From Streptomyces huasconensis (lineage in GTDB: Bacteria; Actinomycetota; Actinomycetes; Streptomycetales; Streptomycetaceae): a stretch of 56,441 bases of DNA. The stretch covers positions 1 to 56,441 of the forward strand of contig RBWT01000026.1 of the NCBI GenBank assembly GCA_004010275.1. Reading direction: 5' to 3'. The notes under the pieces are model-generated. The model saw only the letters and a list, made by a program, of their open reading frames with translations. It was not told the DNA's origin and did not search any database. Shown in pieces: positions 1 to 8,785 of this stretch; position 1 is the first letter of the stretch; each line of letters begins with the position of its first letter. A program made the translations under genes and the position numbers.

Positions 1-707
1 CTGCCGAAACCCCAGGACGGCAGCACCACCCCCGTCCTGACCTCGCCGTTCCTCGGCGGGATCTCCGCGCGGACGACGGAACGCTGTACTTCCTCTACGC
101 CACCGGCAGCCGCGACCTGACCGGCGTATGGCGCCTGCGCCCGGGCGGCCCCCCAGCAGCGCATCGCCGCGCTGCGCCCGAGGGCCTGCCCAACGGCCTG
201 GCCCTCGACGAGCGCGACGGACAGCTGTACGCCACCGACTCCGTCCTCGGCGCGGTCTGGCGCGTACCCACCCGCGGCGGCACCCCCACCCGGTGGGCCA
301 CCGCCCCCGAGCTGGCGCGCACCGGCTTCCTGGGAGCCAACGGCGTGAAGATCCACCACGGCGCGGCCTGGGTCACCAACCTGGACAAGGGCACCGTCCT
401 GCGCATCCCGATCGCGCGCCACGGCGCCGCGGGCCCGGTGGAGGTCCGGGCCACCGGGCTCGTCGACATCGACGACTTCGCGTTCACCGGCCGCGGCGAC
501 ACCCTCCTGGCCGCGATCAACGCGGACAACGAAGTCGCCCTGGTCCGGCCGGACGGCCGGCACACCACCGTGCTGACCGCCGCCGACGGCCTCCAGAACC
601 CGACGTCCCTCGCCGTACGCGGCTCCAAGGCGTACGTCACCAGCGGCGCCTACTTCACCGACGAGGACCCGAACCTCCTGACCGCCCGGATCACCTCGCG
701 GAAGTGA
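1..707 (+). CDS. SMP-30/gluconolactonase-like beta-propeller protein, 5' partial and frameshifted
   Basis: This is the C-terminal part of a propeller protein of the SMP-30/gluconolactonase/LRE type; the start lies before the window. From about position 75 the reading frame through GTLYFLYATG, EGLPNGLALDERDGQLYATD, GANGVKIHHGAAWVTNLDKG and NPTSLAVRGSKAYVTSG shows the repeated propeller-strand pattern typical of the family. The first 20 codons read sensibly in another frame (TTPVLTSPFLGGIS), so a base is probably lost near 60-75, with another irregularity near 150-170. The substrate cannot be told. The stop overlaps the 3' end of the convergent P450 gene by 17 bp. Family call is likely, exact function unknown. 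Confidence 0.7.
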   Translation, partial: AETPGRQHHPRPDLAVPRRDLRADDGTLYFLYATGSRDLTGVWRLRPGGPPAAHRRAAPEGLPNGLALDERDGQLYATDSVLGAVWRVPTRGGTPTRWATAPELARTGFLGANGVKIHHGAAWVTNLDKGTVLRIPIARHGAAGPVEVRATGLVDIDDFAFTGRGDTLLAAINADNEVALVRPDGRHTTVLTAADGLQNPTSLAVRGSKAYVTSGAYFTDEDPNLLTARITSRK

Positions 708-3700
708 CGGGAGTGCTCGCGTAGACGTCCTCGACGTAGCGGCCCGCGGCGACCAGACCCTGCCACCAGGCCTCGGCCGCCGCGGCGTCGCCTCCCTCGT
801 ACTTCGTACGGATGCGCTGGAACGCCTCGCGCACGCCGGGGGCCATCCGGGAGCCGTCACCGCAGACACGCACCGTCGCCCCGGCCTCCAGCAGGCGCCA
901 GACCTCCTCGGCCTCGGCCGCGATCCGGTGCTGTACGTAGCGCAGGTCGCCCGCGGGGGCCTTGGAGAACGCGGGCCGCATGGACACCGCGCCCGCGCGC
1001 TCCGCCTCCTCCAGCTCCGCGCGGTGCAGATAGTCGGCGTCAGGGTGGTCGCAGCCGAAGTAGCACAGAGCGGGCGGCAGTTGAGCGCCGCCACGCAACC
1101 GGTGCACGCGGTCGGCGATCGCCCCGCGGAATGGCGCGAGGCCCGTGCCCGCGCGACCATGATGACCGGCGTCCGCCCGTCGCCGGGCAGGCGGAAGGCG
1201 TCCCGGCAGGGCTGCACGCGCGCGTGCAGGGTGTCACCGGGCCGCAGACCGTACAGGTACGAGGAGCCCGTGCCGCGGAAGGTGCCGCGACCGGAACGGT
1301 CCGGGGCCGACAGGAGGGAGACCATCAGGTCGGCGTGGCCCGGCGACACGGTGGGCGACGACGAGATCGAGTAGTGGCGGGTCCTGATGGGCGGCAGCAG
1401 TTCGAGCAGCACGGGCCACGGCAGCAGCCCGCGCAGCGCCGGATGGTCCTCGATCAGGTCGAGCAGGCCACCCTGCCGGGCCGCCAACGCCGCCGGGTCG
1501 GCGGCCAGTTGCTCCAGGGAGATCCGTTCGGGCGGGCACGGGTTGTGCTCGGCGAGCAGCGCGGCCTGCGCCGGGGTCGGCGCGTCGCCCAACTCCACGT
1601 AGCGGGCGAGGAGTTCACGTACGAGGATCGGACGGTCGAGCGGCAGGGTGGCCCGGCCCGGCCGGTGCGCCCGGACATTCAGGACCGCGTCCAGGTCGAC
1701 CCCCAGCACGGCCGCCGCGCGCTCGACCGCCTCCGGACGGTTGGCGGGGAGCACGGTCAGATGGTCGCCGGTGCGGTAGGTCACGCCGTCGGGGAGCGCG
1801 ACGCGCAGGAACCGCTTCGGGCGGGCCAGCGGGTGCGTCATGTCGACAAGGTCCGCGCTCTCCACGACCGTCATCGCCACCGTGCCGTGCCGGGCGGCCA
1901 GCGCGTCCAGCGGCCCACCGGTGACCTCCACGACGTCGTAGCCGCAGGCCGGGGCGGTGGCCGGGGCGTCGGCTGCTCCGACGCTCTCCGGGTCGCCGTA
2001 CCGTCGCAGCAGCGTGTCCCGCAGCGCCGCGGCGAAGTGCCGTACCGTACCGGTCAGGTCACCGGAGGCGTCGGCCTCCGCGCGCTCCAGGAGCCGGGTC
2101 GCCCCCGACGCGGGCCAGCGCGTCGTCGCTGATGGGTGGGCACCCGCTGGTAGGTCGCCGCCCAGTTGCGGTCCCCGACACCGAGAACCGCGTACCGTAC
2201 GCCGACGGCCGCGTCCGGTGCCGCGTCCGTCAGCCAGGACATGAACGCGCGCGCGTCGTCGGTCGGTTGGCCGTTGTAGAGCGCGACGATCACCACCGGC
2301 GTGTCGGTGGGCAGCGCGCCGACGGCTTCGTCCAATGGCGCGACGCGCACGTCGAAGCCGAGGTCGGCGGCGTGCTCGCCCAGCTGCTCCGCGTACGCAC
2401 GACAGGTCCCGAAGTTGGAACCGTGCAGCAAGGTCAGCGCGGTGCCCGCCGGAACCCGGGCCGGCAGCCCGTCCGCGGGCCGGTCCGCCGCGCCCGCAGA
2501 GCCGTCCGTGCCGGTGAGGGAGACCAGCTCGCGCAGGGCGGACCGGCTCCGCGCGCGGTCCTCGGGGGTGCGTGCGGCGAGGGCCATCGTGAAGCCGTCG
2601 GGCTTGAGGGTGAGGGTCTCCTTGACCTTCAGGTCGTAGCCGCGGTGGTCGATGAACCGGTAGCGGTGGATGAGCATGCCGAGCAGCATGGTGGCCTCGT
2701 GCAGCGCGAACTGCCGCCCGATGCAGGCGCGTTCACCGGTTCCGAACGGCTTGTACGCGTGCGGGGAGCGCGCCGCCTCGGCCTCGGGCGCGAAGCGTTC
2801 CGGGTCGAACTCCTCGACGTTGTCGCCCCACACCGGGTCGCGGTGCAGCATCGGGGTGAGCACCACCGCGAACTCGCCGGCCTTCATCGGATGGCGCCCG
2901 CCGAGCACGGTGTCGGCGAGGGCGCGCTGGACGCGGGCGCGGTCGGCCAGAGTCGCAGCGTCTCGTTGAGGACCTGACGGACGTACCGCAGGCGGCCCAC
3001 GTCCTCGTACGACGGCTCGGGATCGGGGGTGTCGCCCCACAAGGCGTCCACCTCGGCCTGCGCGCGGTGCAGGGCCGCCGGGTTCTTCAGGAGGTGGTGG
3101 AGGGCGAAGGAGAGCGTGCCCGAGGTGGTCTCGTGCCCGGCGATCAGGAAAGTGATGACCTGGTTGCGGATGTTGGCCTCGTCCAGCACCTCGCCGCTGC
3201 CCGGGTGCGGGGAGTTCAGCATCAGACCGAGCAGGTCGTCGGTGGCGGTGTCGCCCGCAGCCTTGCGGCTCTCGATGACCTCGTCGACCACCTCGGCCAG
3301 GAAGGCGGCGTCGGCGGCGAACTCCGCGTCCTCGGCGGCGTAGTCGCCGCCGGGCGTGCGGGCCAGCTTCGCCTGACTGTGCCCGAGCGAGCGTACGAGC
3401 GCCTCGACGAAGGGATGCGGATCGGTACGGGCGAAGGAGTCGAAGTCGTAACCGAAGCCGGCCAGGCCGATGGTGTCCAGGGTCATCCTGGTCATGTCCT
3501 CCGACACCTCCACCGGAGCGGACCGCGCCGCGCCCGGCGCGAACCGGCCGTCCCAGGAGGCGATGAGGCGCCGGGCGACCCGCAGCATGTGCGGGTGGTA
3601 CGTGCGCATCGAGTTCATGGCGAAGGCGGGCAGCAGGATGTCGTGCGCCTTCGCCCAGTTGGGCTCGTCGTCGTACGCCGTGAACAGGCCGTCGCCCGCG

Positions 3701-3978
3701 ATGCCGCGGACGTTCTCCAGCGCGGGACCGACCCCCTTGGCGAAGCGCGTCTCGTCGGAGAGTTCCTCGACCAGCTCCATGGAGGAGGCCCAGAGGCTGT
3801 CCCGTCCGTGGTAGCGGCGGACGTAGAGCGGGCCGTACCGGCGCGCCAGCTCCACGGCCTGCTGAACGGGTGTGCTGCTCAGTCCCGTTGCCGTGATGTC
3901 GACGGTGGGCGGCGCGGGGTACGCGGGGTCCGGGGCGTTCCGGGGGCCGTGGACCTCGACAGTGGGGGATTCGCTCAT
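691..3978 (-). CDS. Self-sufficient cytochrome P450-reductase fusion (CYP102/P450-BM3 type)
   Basis: A P450 is fused to an NADPH-P450 reductase, the architecture of CYP102 fatty-acid hydroxylases, which take electrons from NADPH through FAD and FMN without partner proteins. From the N-terminus I see the I-helix motif [11 protein letters not shown], the ExxR region ([11 protein letters not shown]), the heme-binding loop [16 protein letters not shown], the flavodoxin motif [17 protein letters not shown] with VLGVGDRNW, the FAD motif [10 protein letters not shown] and the NADPH-binding GTGLAPFRG. Total length near 1,096 codons fits the family (about 1,050). The start ATG gives [11 protein letters not shown]. 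The frame is broken at least four times (near 1155, 2110-2130 and 2950). At 1155, restoring one C turns a nonsense join into [10 protein letters not shown], so sequence error is likelier than decay. Probably a cytosolic hydroxylase of fatty acids; the actual substrate is not visible. Confidence 0.9.
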
Positions 3979-4076
3979 GGCCAGTGCCTCTTCCCAAGGA
4001 CGTGGGGGAGTCGCGCCCGACGTGCTGGACGCGCACTCCACCGTGCCGCGCCCCCGGCGGCCGCCCGCCGTGAGAA

Positions 4077-4092
4077 CTACATAATCTTGTAG
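4077..4092. promoter_or_regulatory. Inverted repeat CTACA-N6-TGTAG between P450 and PAS-LuxR genes
   Basis: A 5-bp perfect inverted repeat with an AT-rich 6-bp centre (TAATCT) lies in the 188-bp divergent region between the P450 and the regulator gene. It is one of the few AT-rich stretches nearby and starts 99 bp upstream of the P450 start codon. It could be an operator for the neighbouring regulator or part of a promoter; nothing else supports the assignment. Confidence 0.35.
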
Positions 4093-4166
4093 GGGGCTTT
4101 TCCGCGCCGCGCTTGCGCGGACCGGGGTGACATGTGTGAGGGGGAAGGACGGAGAGGAGACGGGGC

Positions 4167-5002
4167 GTGACCCGAACAGCCGGTGGGCCGGGCGCGGATG
4201 GGCCGGGCACGGGTGGATCGCGTACGGCTGGACCGCGTACGACTGGGCCGGGTGGCGGCGGTGACGCGGCGGACCCGGGCAGGCCGAAGGTGGCGGACGC
4301 GGCGGTGTGGCGGGGCAGGTTCCTGAGCCTGCTCGACCGCTCCCCGGCGCCGACCGCCATCAGCAGCGGCGAAGGACTGGTCTCGGTCGCCAACCCGCCC
4401 TTCGCCGCGGCGCTCGGCCTCCGGCCGGGCCGGGTCGCCAACCGCATGCTGCTCGACCTGCTCACGCCCACCAACAGGAAACAGCTCCGCAAACTCGACG
4501 AGGCCATGCGCTCCGGCCGCAGGTCCCGCTACCCGGTCGAGTGAGCTGGACGCCGGGGACGAGGTCCGCCACGGCCAGGTGACCGTGGAACCGGTCACGA
4601 CCCGCTGGAGGAGACACCGCCCCTGCTGGTGACGTTGCGCGTGGCGGAGGACCGGGCCCCGCGGCCGCCCGGGCCGGGCGGTGCGACGCGTCCCGGCGAG
4701 GCGGACTCCGCGCATCCGGCGCTCAGCGCGCAAGAAGCACGCATCCTGCGGCTCGTCGCGGGCGCTCCACGACGGCGGTCGTGGCGCGTGCCGTGGGGAT
4801 CGGCGTCGACGGCGTCAACTACCACCTGACCCGGCTGTGCCGCCGGCTGCGGGTCCAGAACCGGACGGCGCTGGTGGCCCGGGCCTACGTACTCGGTCTC
4901 CTGGACGCGACGGCGTGGCCGCCCGAGGTGTCGGCACCCACCGCCAGGCAGTTCCCGCGCCCCGGCGATCGCGGTGGCGGCCGCGTGGGGGGCGGGAGTT
5001 GA
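4167..5002 (+). CDS. PAS-domain LuxR-type transcriptional regulator (frameshifted)
   Basis: The product has a Gly/Thr-rich start, a PAS-like sensory domain ([30 protein letters not shown]) and a C-terminal LuxR/GerE helix-turn-helix ([17 protein letters not shown], then [19 protein letters not shown] and [12 protein letters not shown]). It probably controls transcription in response to an intracellular signal. The GTG start is preceded by a purine-rich site (GGAGAGGAG). Its divergent position makes the P450-reductase gene the natural candidate target. The frame breaks near 4541 (two lost bases), 4599 and 4768. Adding back one G or C from a short run at each place restores a continuous protein, so I read it as a functional gene with sequence errors. 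Length about 279 aa. Confidence 0.75.
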
Positions 5003-5446
5003 CGGGCTGCTCTGCACATACGTATGCGCGGGCAGACCAGGCCAGGACGTGTATGGGGCGGTCGCGCGGATGATGACCTTCGGTCTCGACCGAGTCCGGG
5101 CGGGTGTGCTCCTGGTCCGGGCGGGTGTTCCCACGGGCGCGCGTGTCGGCGTCGCCGCCCTGCCGGCCGGTGAGCAGCCCGCCGAGGACGGTGGCCACCG
5201 CGGCAGTCGGCGCCATGCCCCGCCGCCCGGCCCGGCAGAGGCCTGCGCGCTCGGCGACGCGGACGTCCCGCCCGTGCGGTTAACCTGGTGTGAGCGGCGA
5301 TCTTCCCCGGGGCACGGGCCCGCCCGCTCGCCCGGGCGCCGCGCGGCGGTGGGGCCCGCCGTACCCGAACCGCGGCGAAGGATGCCGCCAACGGTCCCTA
5401 CTTGCGAGCGAGTGCGCCCGGCGACGGGCGACGCGAGTAGGAGGCG
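5003..5446. other. Intergenic region, 444 bp, no gene seen
   Basis: Between the LuxR regulator and the crcB pair I see no coding frame with family resemblance. I looked for the fluoride riboswitch that often precedes crcB genes and found no convincing conserved core. The last 20 bases hold a good ribosome binding site (AGGAGG) for the following gene. Confidence 0.5.
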
Positions 5447-5946
5447 ATGCCCATGGAAGCCCAGCGGTCCGGAGCGGTCGACGACCCCGCGGACGCCGAC
5501 CCCCGGCCCCTCCACCCCCCGCACGGCGGCCTCGGTACGCGTCGACACGGGAGCAGGGCCCGGTCCTCGCCGCGGTGGCGGTGGGCGGCGCGCTCGGGGC
5601 ATCGGCGCGCTACGGCGCGTCTCTCCTGTGGCCCGTGGCCGCCGACGGCTTCCCCTGGTCGACGTTCGCGGTCAACGCGGTGGGATGCGCGGTGATCGGC
5701 GTCTTCATGGTGCTGATCACCGAGGTGTGGGCGGCACACCGCCTGGTGCGGCCGTTCTTCGGCACGGGCGTGCTCGGCGGCTTCACCACCTTCTCGACGT
5801 ACGCGGTGGACATCCAGCGACTCGTGAGCGGCGGCCACGCCCGTACGGGGCTGGCCTATCTGGCCCTGACGCTGCTCGCGGCGCTGGCGGCGGTGTGGGG
5901 CGCGGCGTGGACCACGCGCCGCCTGGTGGCGTGGAGGCGGTCATGA
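5447..5946 (+). CDS. crcB: Fluoride channel CrcB/Fluc, first subunit of a pair
   Basis: Small four-helix membrane protein of the CrcB/Fluc family, which exports fluoride as a dual-topology dimer. Diagnostic motifs are [12 protein letters not shown] (GGxxGAxxRY), [17 protein letters not shown] and [17 protein letters not shown], the last holding the Phe and polar residues of the fluoride path. The ATG at 5447 has AGGAGG 3-8 bases upstream. This start is in a different frame from the channel domain, so one base is probably lost near 5510-5550 in a C-rich stretch. The N-terminal 40 or so residues are a Pro/Asp-rich extension not usual for the family. A second crcB follows, the arrangement seen where two subunits form a heterodimer. 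Confidence 0.85.
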
Positions 5947-5978
5947 CGAGGCCACACGCCCCGGCTGCTCTGCAGGGG

Positions 5979-6035
5979 GGAGGCCCGGTGAACTGGCTGT
6001 CCATGGGACGGGAGGAGGCCCGGTGAACTGGCTGT
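5979..6035. repeat. Direct repeat (22 bp, period 35) duplicating the crcB2 RBS and start
   Basis: Positions 5979-6000 and 6014-6035 are identical 22-mers that each contain the ribosome binding site, a GTG start and the first codons (MNWL) of the second crcB. The upstream copy opens a 12-codon frame (starting GTG at 5988) whose TGA at 6024-6026 overlaps the true crcB2 GTG at 6023. Confidence 0.85.
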
Positions 6036-6397
6036 TCGTGATCGCCGGGGCGATGATCGGCGCCCCGCTGCGCTACCTGACCGACCGCGCCGTGCAGAGC
6101 CGCCACGGCACCGTCTTCCCGTGGGGCACCTTCACCGTCAACGTCGTGGGCAGCCTGGTCCTCGGCGTGCTCGCCGGGGCCACCGCGGCGGGCGCCGCCG
6201 CCACCTCCACACAACTGTTCCTCGGCACCGGCCTGTGCGGGGCCCTCACCACGTACTCGACCTTCTCGTACGAGACGCTGCGGCTCGCCGAGGGCGGGGC
6301 GCGGTTCTACGCGGTGGCGAACGCGCTCGGCAGCGTCGCCGCGGGCCTCGGCGCGGCCTTCTTGGGGGTGGCCGTCGCCGAGGCCCTGTGGCTGTGA
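6023..6397 (+). CDS. crcB: Fluoride channel CrcB/Fluc, second subunit
   Basis: A 124-aa CrcB/Fluc protein, normal length, with [32 protein letters not shown] and [18 protein letters not shown] and four hydrophobic helices. It lies 76 bp after the first crcB on the same strand, so the two are probably co-transcribed and may assemble as a heterodimer that protects against environmental fluoride. Translation may be coupled to the 12-codon frame created by the start-region duplication, since its stop overlaps this GTG. The frame is intact. Confidence 0.92.
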   Translation: MNWLFVIAGAMIGAPLRYLTDRAVQSRHGTVFPWGTFTVNVVGSLVLGVLAGATAAGAAATSTQLFLGTGLCGALTTYSTFSYETLRLAEGGARFYAVANALGSVAAGLGAAFLGVAVAEALWL

Positions 6398-6407
6398 CGC
6401 GCGCTTC

Positions 6408-6430
6408 GACTGCCGGGGGGGAGGGCAGTC
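6408..6430. terminator. Stem-loop between convergent crcB and GH18 genes
   Basis: GACTGCC (6408-6414) pairs with GGCAGTC (6424-6430) around a G-rich loop, just after the crcB stop and before the 3' end of the convergent GH18 gene. It could terminate both transcripts. There is no U-tract, which is usual in actinomycetes. Confidence 0.5.
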
Positions 6431-6503
6431 CACGCGACGCAGCCCGTCAGGGGCGGTTCTTCCGCGGGGGGTGGCCCGCGGCAGGTGTCCGGCGGCGGAA
6501 CCT

Positions 6504-7443
6504 CTAGCGGCGGATCTTCAGCGCCGAGGAGACCTCCGCCGCCCACTTCCAGGGCGCGGCGGTGCCGCCGGGCCGGGAGTTGAAGTACTCCCAGCCGGCC
6601 ACCCCGCCGAAGCCCGGGTACTTCGAGGCGAGCGCGCCGATCGTGGACTTCAGCGTCGTCATGCCGACGTAGCCGCTGCCGCCGTTGTCCGGTGACGTGA
6701 GCGCTCCGGCGACCACCTTCGAGGCGGGAATCAGGCCGCGGGCGATGATGGCGTCGTAATCGGCCGTGGAGTTCATGCGGCCCCAGCCGTTGTAGAACTG
6801 CGCGTTGAACCACGCGATGTCACCGCCCCGGCTGCGGTAAAGGGCGTCGTAGTCGAAGCCGGAGAGATTTCCGCCGCCGCTGAGCGCACTGGCCACCGGC
6901 GCGAGCGTGATGATGAAACCGGCGCCGAAGTCGGCGCGCAGCGCACTGATGACCCGCTCGATACCGGCCAGCGACATCCGCTCTTCCACGTCGAGGTCGA
7001 CGCCGTCGAGTTCGTAGCGCCGAATGAAGTCCCGCAGCAGCGGGTAATACGTGTCGAATTCCTCGTCGAGCCGGGTGAAGCTGCCGGGCGCCGCGCCTCC
7101 GACCATCGCCAGCACGTGTACGCCCTGACCGCGCAGGGTCTTCAGGTCCCGCCACATCCGGTCGTACTTGGCGGCGCTCGGCGGGTCGTCGTTCAAGTGC
7201 ACCGGCGCGTAAGGGCCGTTGAGATCGTTGAGGTGCACCGCGGCGACCAGCACATCCGTGACGCCGGTGCGGCGCTCGGTGAGCGCGAGCGGTGACACGT
7301 ACGTGCCGTTCGCGTACTGCGTCTGGTAATAGACGACCACGCGTCTGCCCGCCGCGGACGGTTTCCCCGCCGCCATCGCCGTACTGCGACGCGGCCGTGA
7401 GAGCCAATGCCGCGAGCAGGACGCTGCGCCTCTTCATGCTCAT
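6504..7443 (-). CDS. Secreted glycoside hydrolase family 18 protein (chitinase or endo-N-acetylglucosaminidase like)
   Basis: The protein carries the GH18 active-site motif DGVDLDVEE (DxxDxDxE; the last acidic residue is the acid/base), preceded by strand VHVLAMVGGAAPGSF and followed by ITLAPVASAL and IAWFNAQFYNGWG, the later strands of a TIM barrel. Such enzymes hydrolyse chitin or the chitobiose core of N-glycans using the substrate N-acetyl group. The ATG at 7443 gives a signal peptide, MSMKRRSVLLAALALTAAS, behind a GGGGAGAG site. The signal peptide is in another frame than the catalytic domain, so a base is lost near 7360-7395. About 313 aa, a single catalytic domain with no carbohydrate-binding module. 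The exact substrate is open. Confidence 0.8.
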
Positions 7444-7512
7444 CTCTCCCCTGGATCGAAGTCGCCGCAATTCTTACGGGGGCCTGCGGCGAATGGCTAG
7501 GCCGAGACAGAG

Positions 7513-7526
7513 CTAATGCGCATTAG
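7513..7526. promoter_or_regulatory. Perfect palindrome CTAATGC/GCATTAG upstream of the GH18 gene
   Basis: A perfect 14-bp palindrome lies in the 85-bp gap between the GH18 start (7443) and the stop of the upstream reductase gene. It is AT-rich in a very GC-rich background and 70 bp from the GH18 start codon, the typical place for an operator. It does not resemble the DasR box expected for chitinase control. Confidence 0.45.
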
Positions 7527-7528
7527 TT

Positions 7529-8131
7529 TCAGTTGCCGCCCTCATGCTCAGAAGACCTCACGACCTCATGACCCACGACCTCATGACGGAGCTGTACGAC
7601 TCCATTGCCGAAGGTGTGGGTCCCGGCGAGCCGGAGGGCGGCGCGCACGTCCGGTGCCCGGAACATGGGCTTACCGCGGCCGATCACGACGGGGTGGACG
7701 TAGGTGTGGATCTCGTCGATCAGGCCCAGCCGCAGGAAGGACGCGGCGAGGTCGGCGCCGCTGATGACGAGGTCCCCGTCCGCCTGCTCCTTGAGGGCCT
7801 GGATCTCCTCGGGCACCACCTCGCGCAGGATCGTGGTGTTCCAGCCGGCCTCGCGCAGGGTGCGGGAGAACACGTACTTGGGCATGTCGCGCCAGATCCC
7901 GGCGTAGTCCACCTCGATGTCGCCGCTCGCCGGGTCCTGGTCGGCGGTGGGCCAGTACTCGGCCATGAGTTCCCAGGTGACGCGGCCGTGCAGGATGCCG
8001 CCCATCGCGCGGACCTTGTCATTGAAGTGGCGATGCACCTCGTCGTCGACGAGGTGCCAGTCGAGTTCGTGGTTCGGCCCTTCCATGAAGCCGTCCAGGG
8101 AGACCGACATCATCCAGATGATCTTCCGCAT
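7529..8131 (-). CDS. Dihydrofolate reductase family protein (RibD C-terminal domain type)
   Basis: A 200-aa intact protein of the RibD-C/DHFR-like superfamily. It begins MRKIIWMMSVSLDGFMEG, the usual first strand and substrate loop, continues with ILHGRVTWELMAEYWPT and MPKYVFSRTL, and ends with the NADPH-binding GDLVISGADLAASFLRLGL and LIDEIHTYVHPVVIGRGKPMF. The ATG at 8131 is preferred over an upstream extension because GAGGAG lies just before it. Members reduce small heterocyclic or carbonyl substrates, but most actinomycete copies have no known substrate. It stands alone, running toward the GH18 promoter. Confidence 0.85.
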   Translation of the reverse strand: MRKIIWMMSVSLDGFMEGPNHELDWHLVDDEVHRHFNDKVRAMGGILHGRVTWELMAEYWPTADQDPASGDIEVDYAGIWRDMPKYVFSRTLREAGWNTTILREVVPEEIQALKEQADGDLVISGADLAASFLRLGLIDEIHTYVHPVVIGRGKPMFRAPDVRAALRLAGTHTFGNGVVQLRHEVVGHEVVRSSEHEGGN

Positions 8132-8250
8132 CACGGTCGTACTCCTCGCGGTCGTCGTCGCCGCGGTCATGGCGGCCGTGGCGCCTGCCGTGACGACGAC
8201 GGATGCGCGGGGGTGGGGGGGCTTGCGGGCGGGGTACCGGTGGGAAGGGG

Positions 8251-8300
8251 TGCTGTCAGGAACGGAGGTACCGCCAGGACGAGGCTGCTGTCAGGAACGG
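8251..8300. repeat. 15-bp direct repeat with 35-bp period
   Basis: TGCTGTCAGGAACGG occurs at 8251-8265 and 8286-8300. The second copy contains the stop codon of the minus-strand TPR gene, so the first looks like a duplicated gene end. The 160 bases between the reductase and TPR genes hold no other visible feature. Confidence 0.7.
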
Positions 8301-8641
8301 CGGCCGAAGTCTCCGCCCAGCGCCGCGGCCATCCGCAGGTGCGGGGCCGCGTCGGCCGCCCGGCCCTGCCGCTCCAGCGTGCGCCCCAGCATCAGCCGGG
8401 CGTAGCTCTCGACCGGGTCGAGTTCGAGGACCTTCAGCAACTCGGCCTCGGCGCGCAGCAGTTGGGCCGAGTGGTAGTAGGCGCGGGCGAGCAGCAGACG
8501 CGGGGCGACCTGCTCGGGCACCTCGTCGGCCAGGGCGGTGAGGATGCCCGCGGCCGTCGTGTACTCCTTGGCCTCGAAGAACTGCCGCGCACGCTCCCAG
8601 CGCTCCGCCGCGGTCCCGTGGTCGTAATAGGTGATCTCCAT
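8291..8641 (-). CDS. Small tetratricopeptide repeat protein
   Basis: A 116-aa protein made almost wholly of TPR-type helical hairpins: RARQFFEAKEYTTAAGIL, RLLLARAYYHSAQLLRAEAE and SYARLMLGRTLERQGRAADA, with the small residues at TPR positions 8 and 20. It starts MEITYYDHG with a strong AAGGAGG site 5 bases upstream. TPR proteins are protein-protein adaptors; no partner is apparent. It is divergent from the pirin gene, and the 144-bp space between them should hold both promoters. The two may be functionally linked but nothing proves it. Confidence 0.85.
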   Translation of the reverse strand: MEITYYDHGTAAERWERARQFFEAKEYTTAAGILTALADEVPEQVAPRLLLARAYYHSAQLLRAEAELLKVLELDPVESYARLMLGRTLERQGRAADAAPHLRMAAALGGDFGRRS

Positions 8642-8785
8642 TGTCTGCCTCCTTCGGACGCTGCAACGAAGCCGTATGGTTGAATATTCCACTAACGGCC
8701 CGGGTGACGGGCGGCCGGCTCCTGACGGATGGTGGCTCCTGACGGATGACTGACGTGCGGCGGCCACAGGGCTAGGTTGGGCGGC

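Noticed and set aside
2054..4507. Single 817-aa protein on the minus strand
   Set aside because: Its N-terminal 500 residues are an out-of-frame reading of the P450; only the C-terminal part carries the heme loop and flavodoxin domain. It is one piece of the frameshifted P450-reductase.
5200..5446. Fluoride riboswitch upstream of crcB
   Set aside because: I searched for the conserved core expected near crcB genes and saw no convincing match or the required pseudoknot-forming segments.
6504..7600. DasR-type or chitinase direct-repeat box controlling the GH18 gene
   Set aside because: No sequence close to those boxes is present; only an unrelated palindrome was found.
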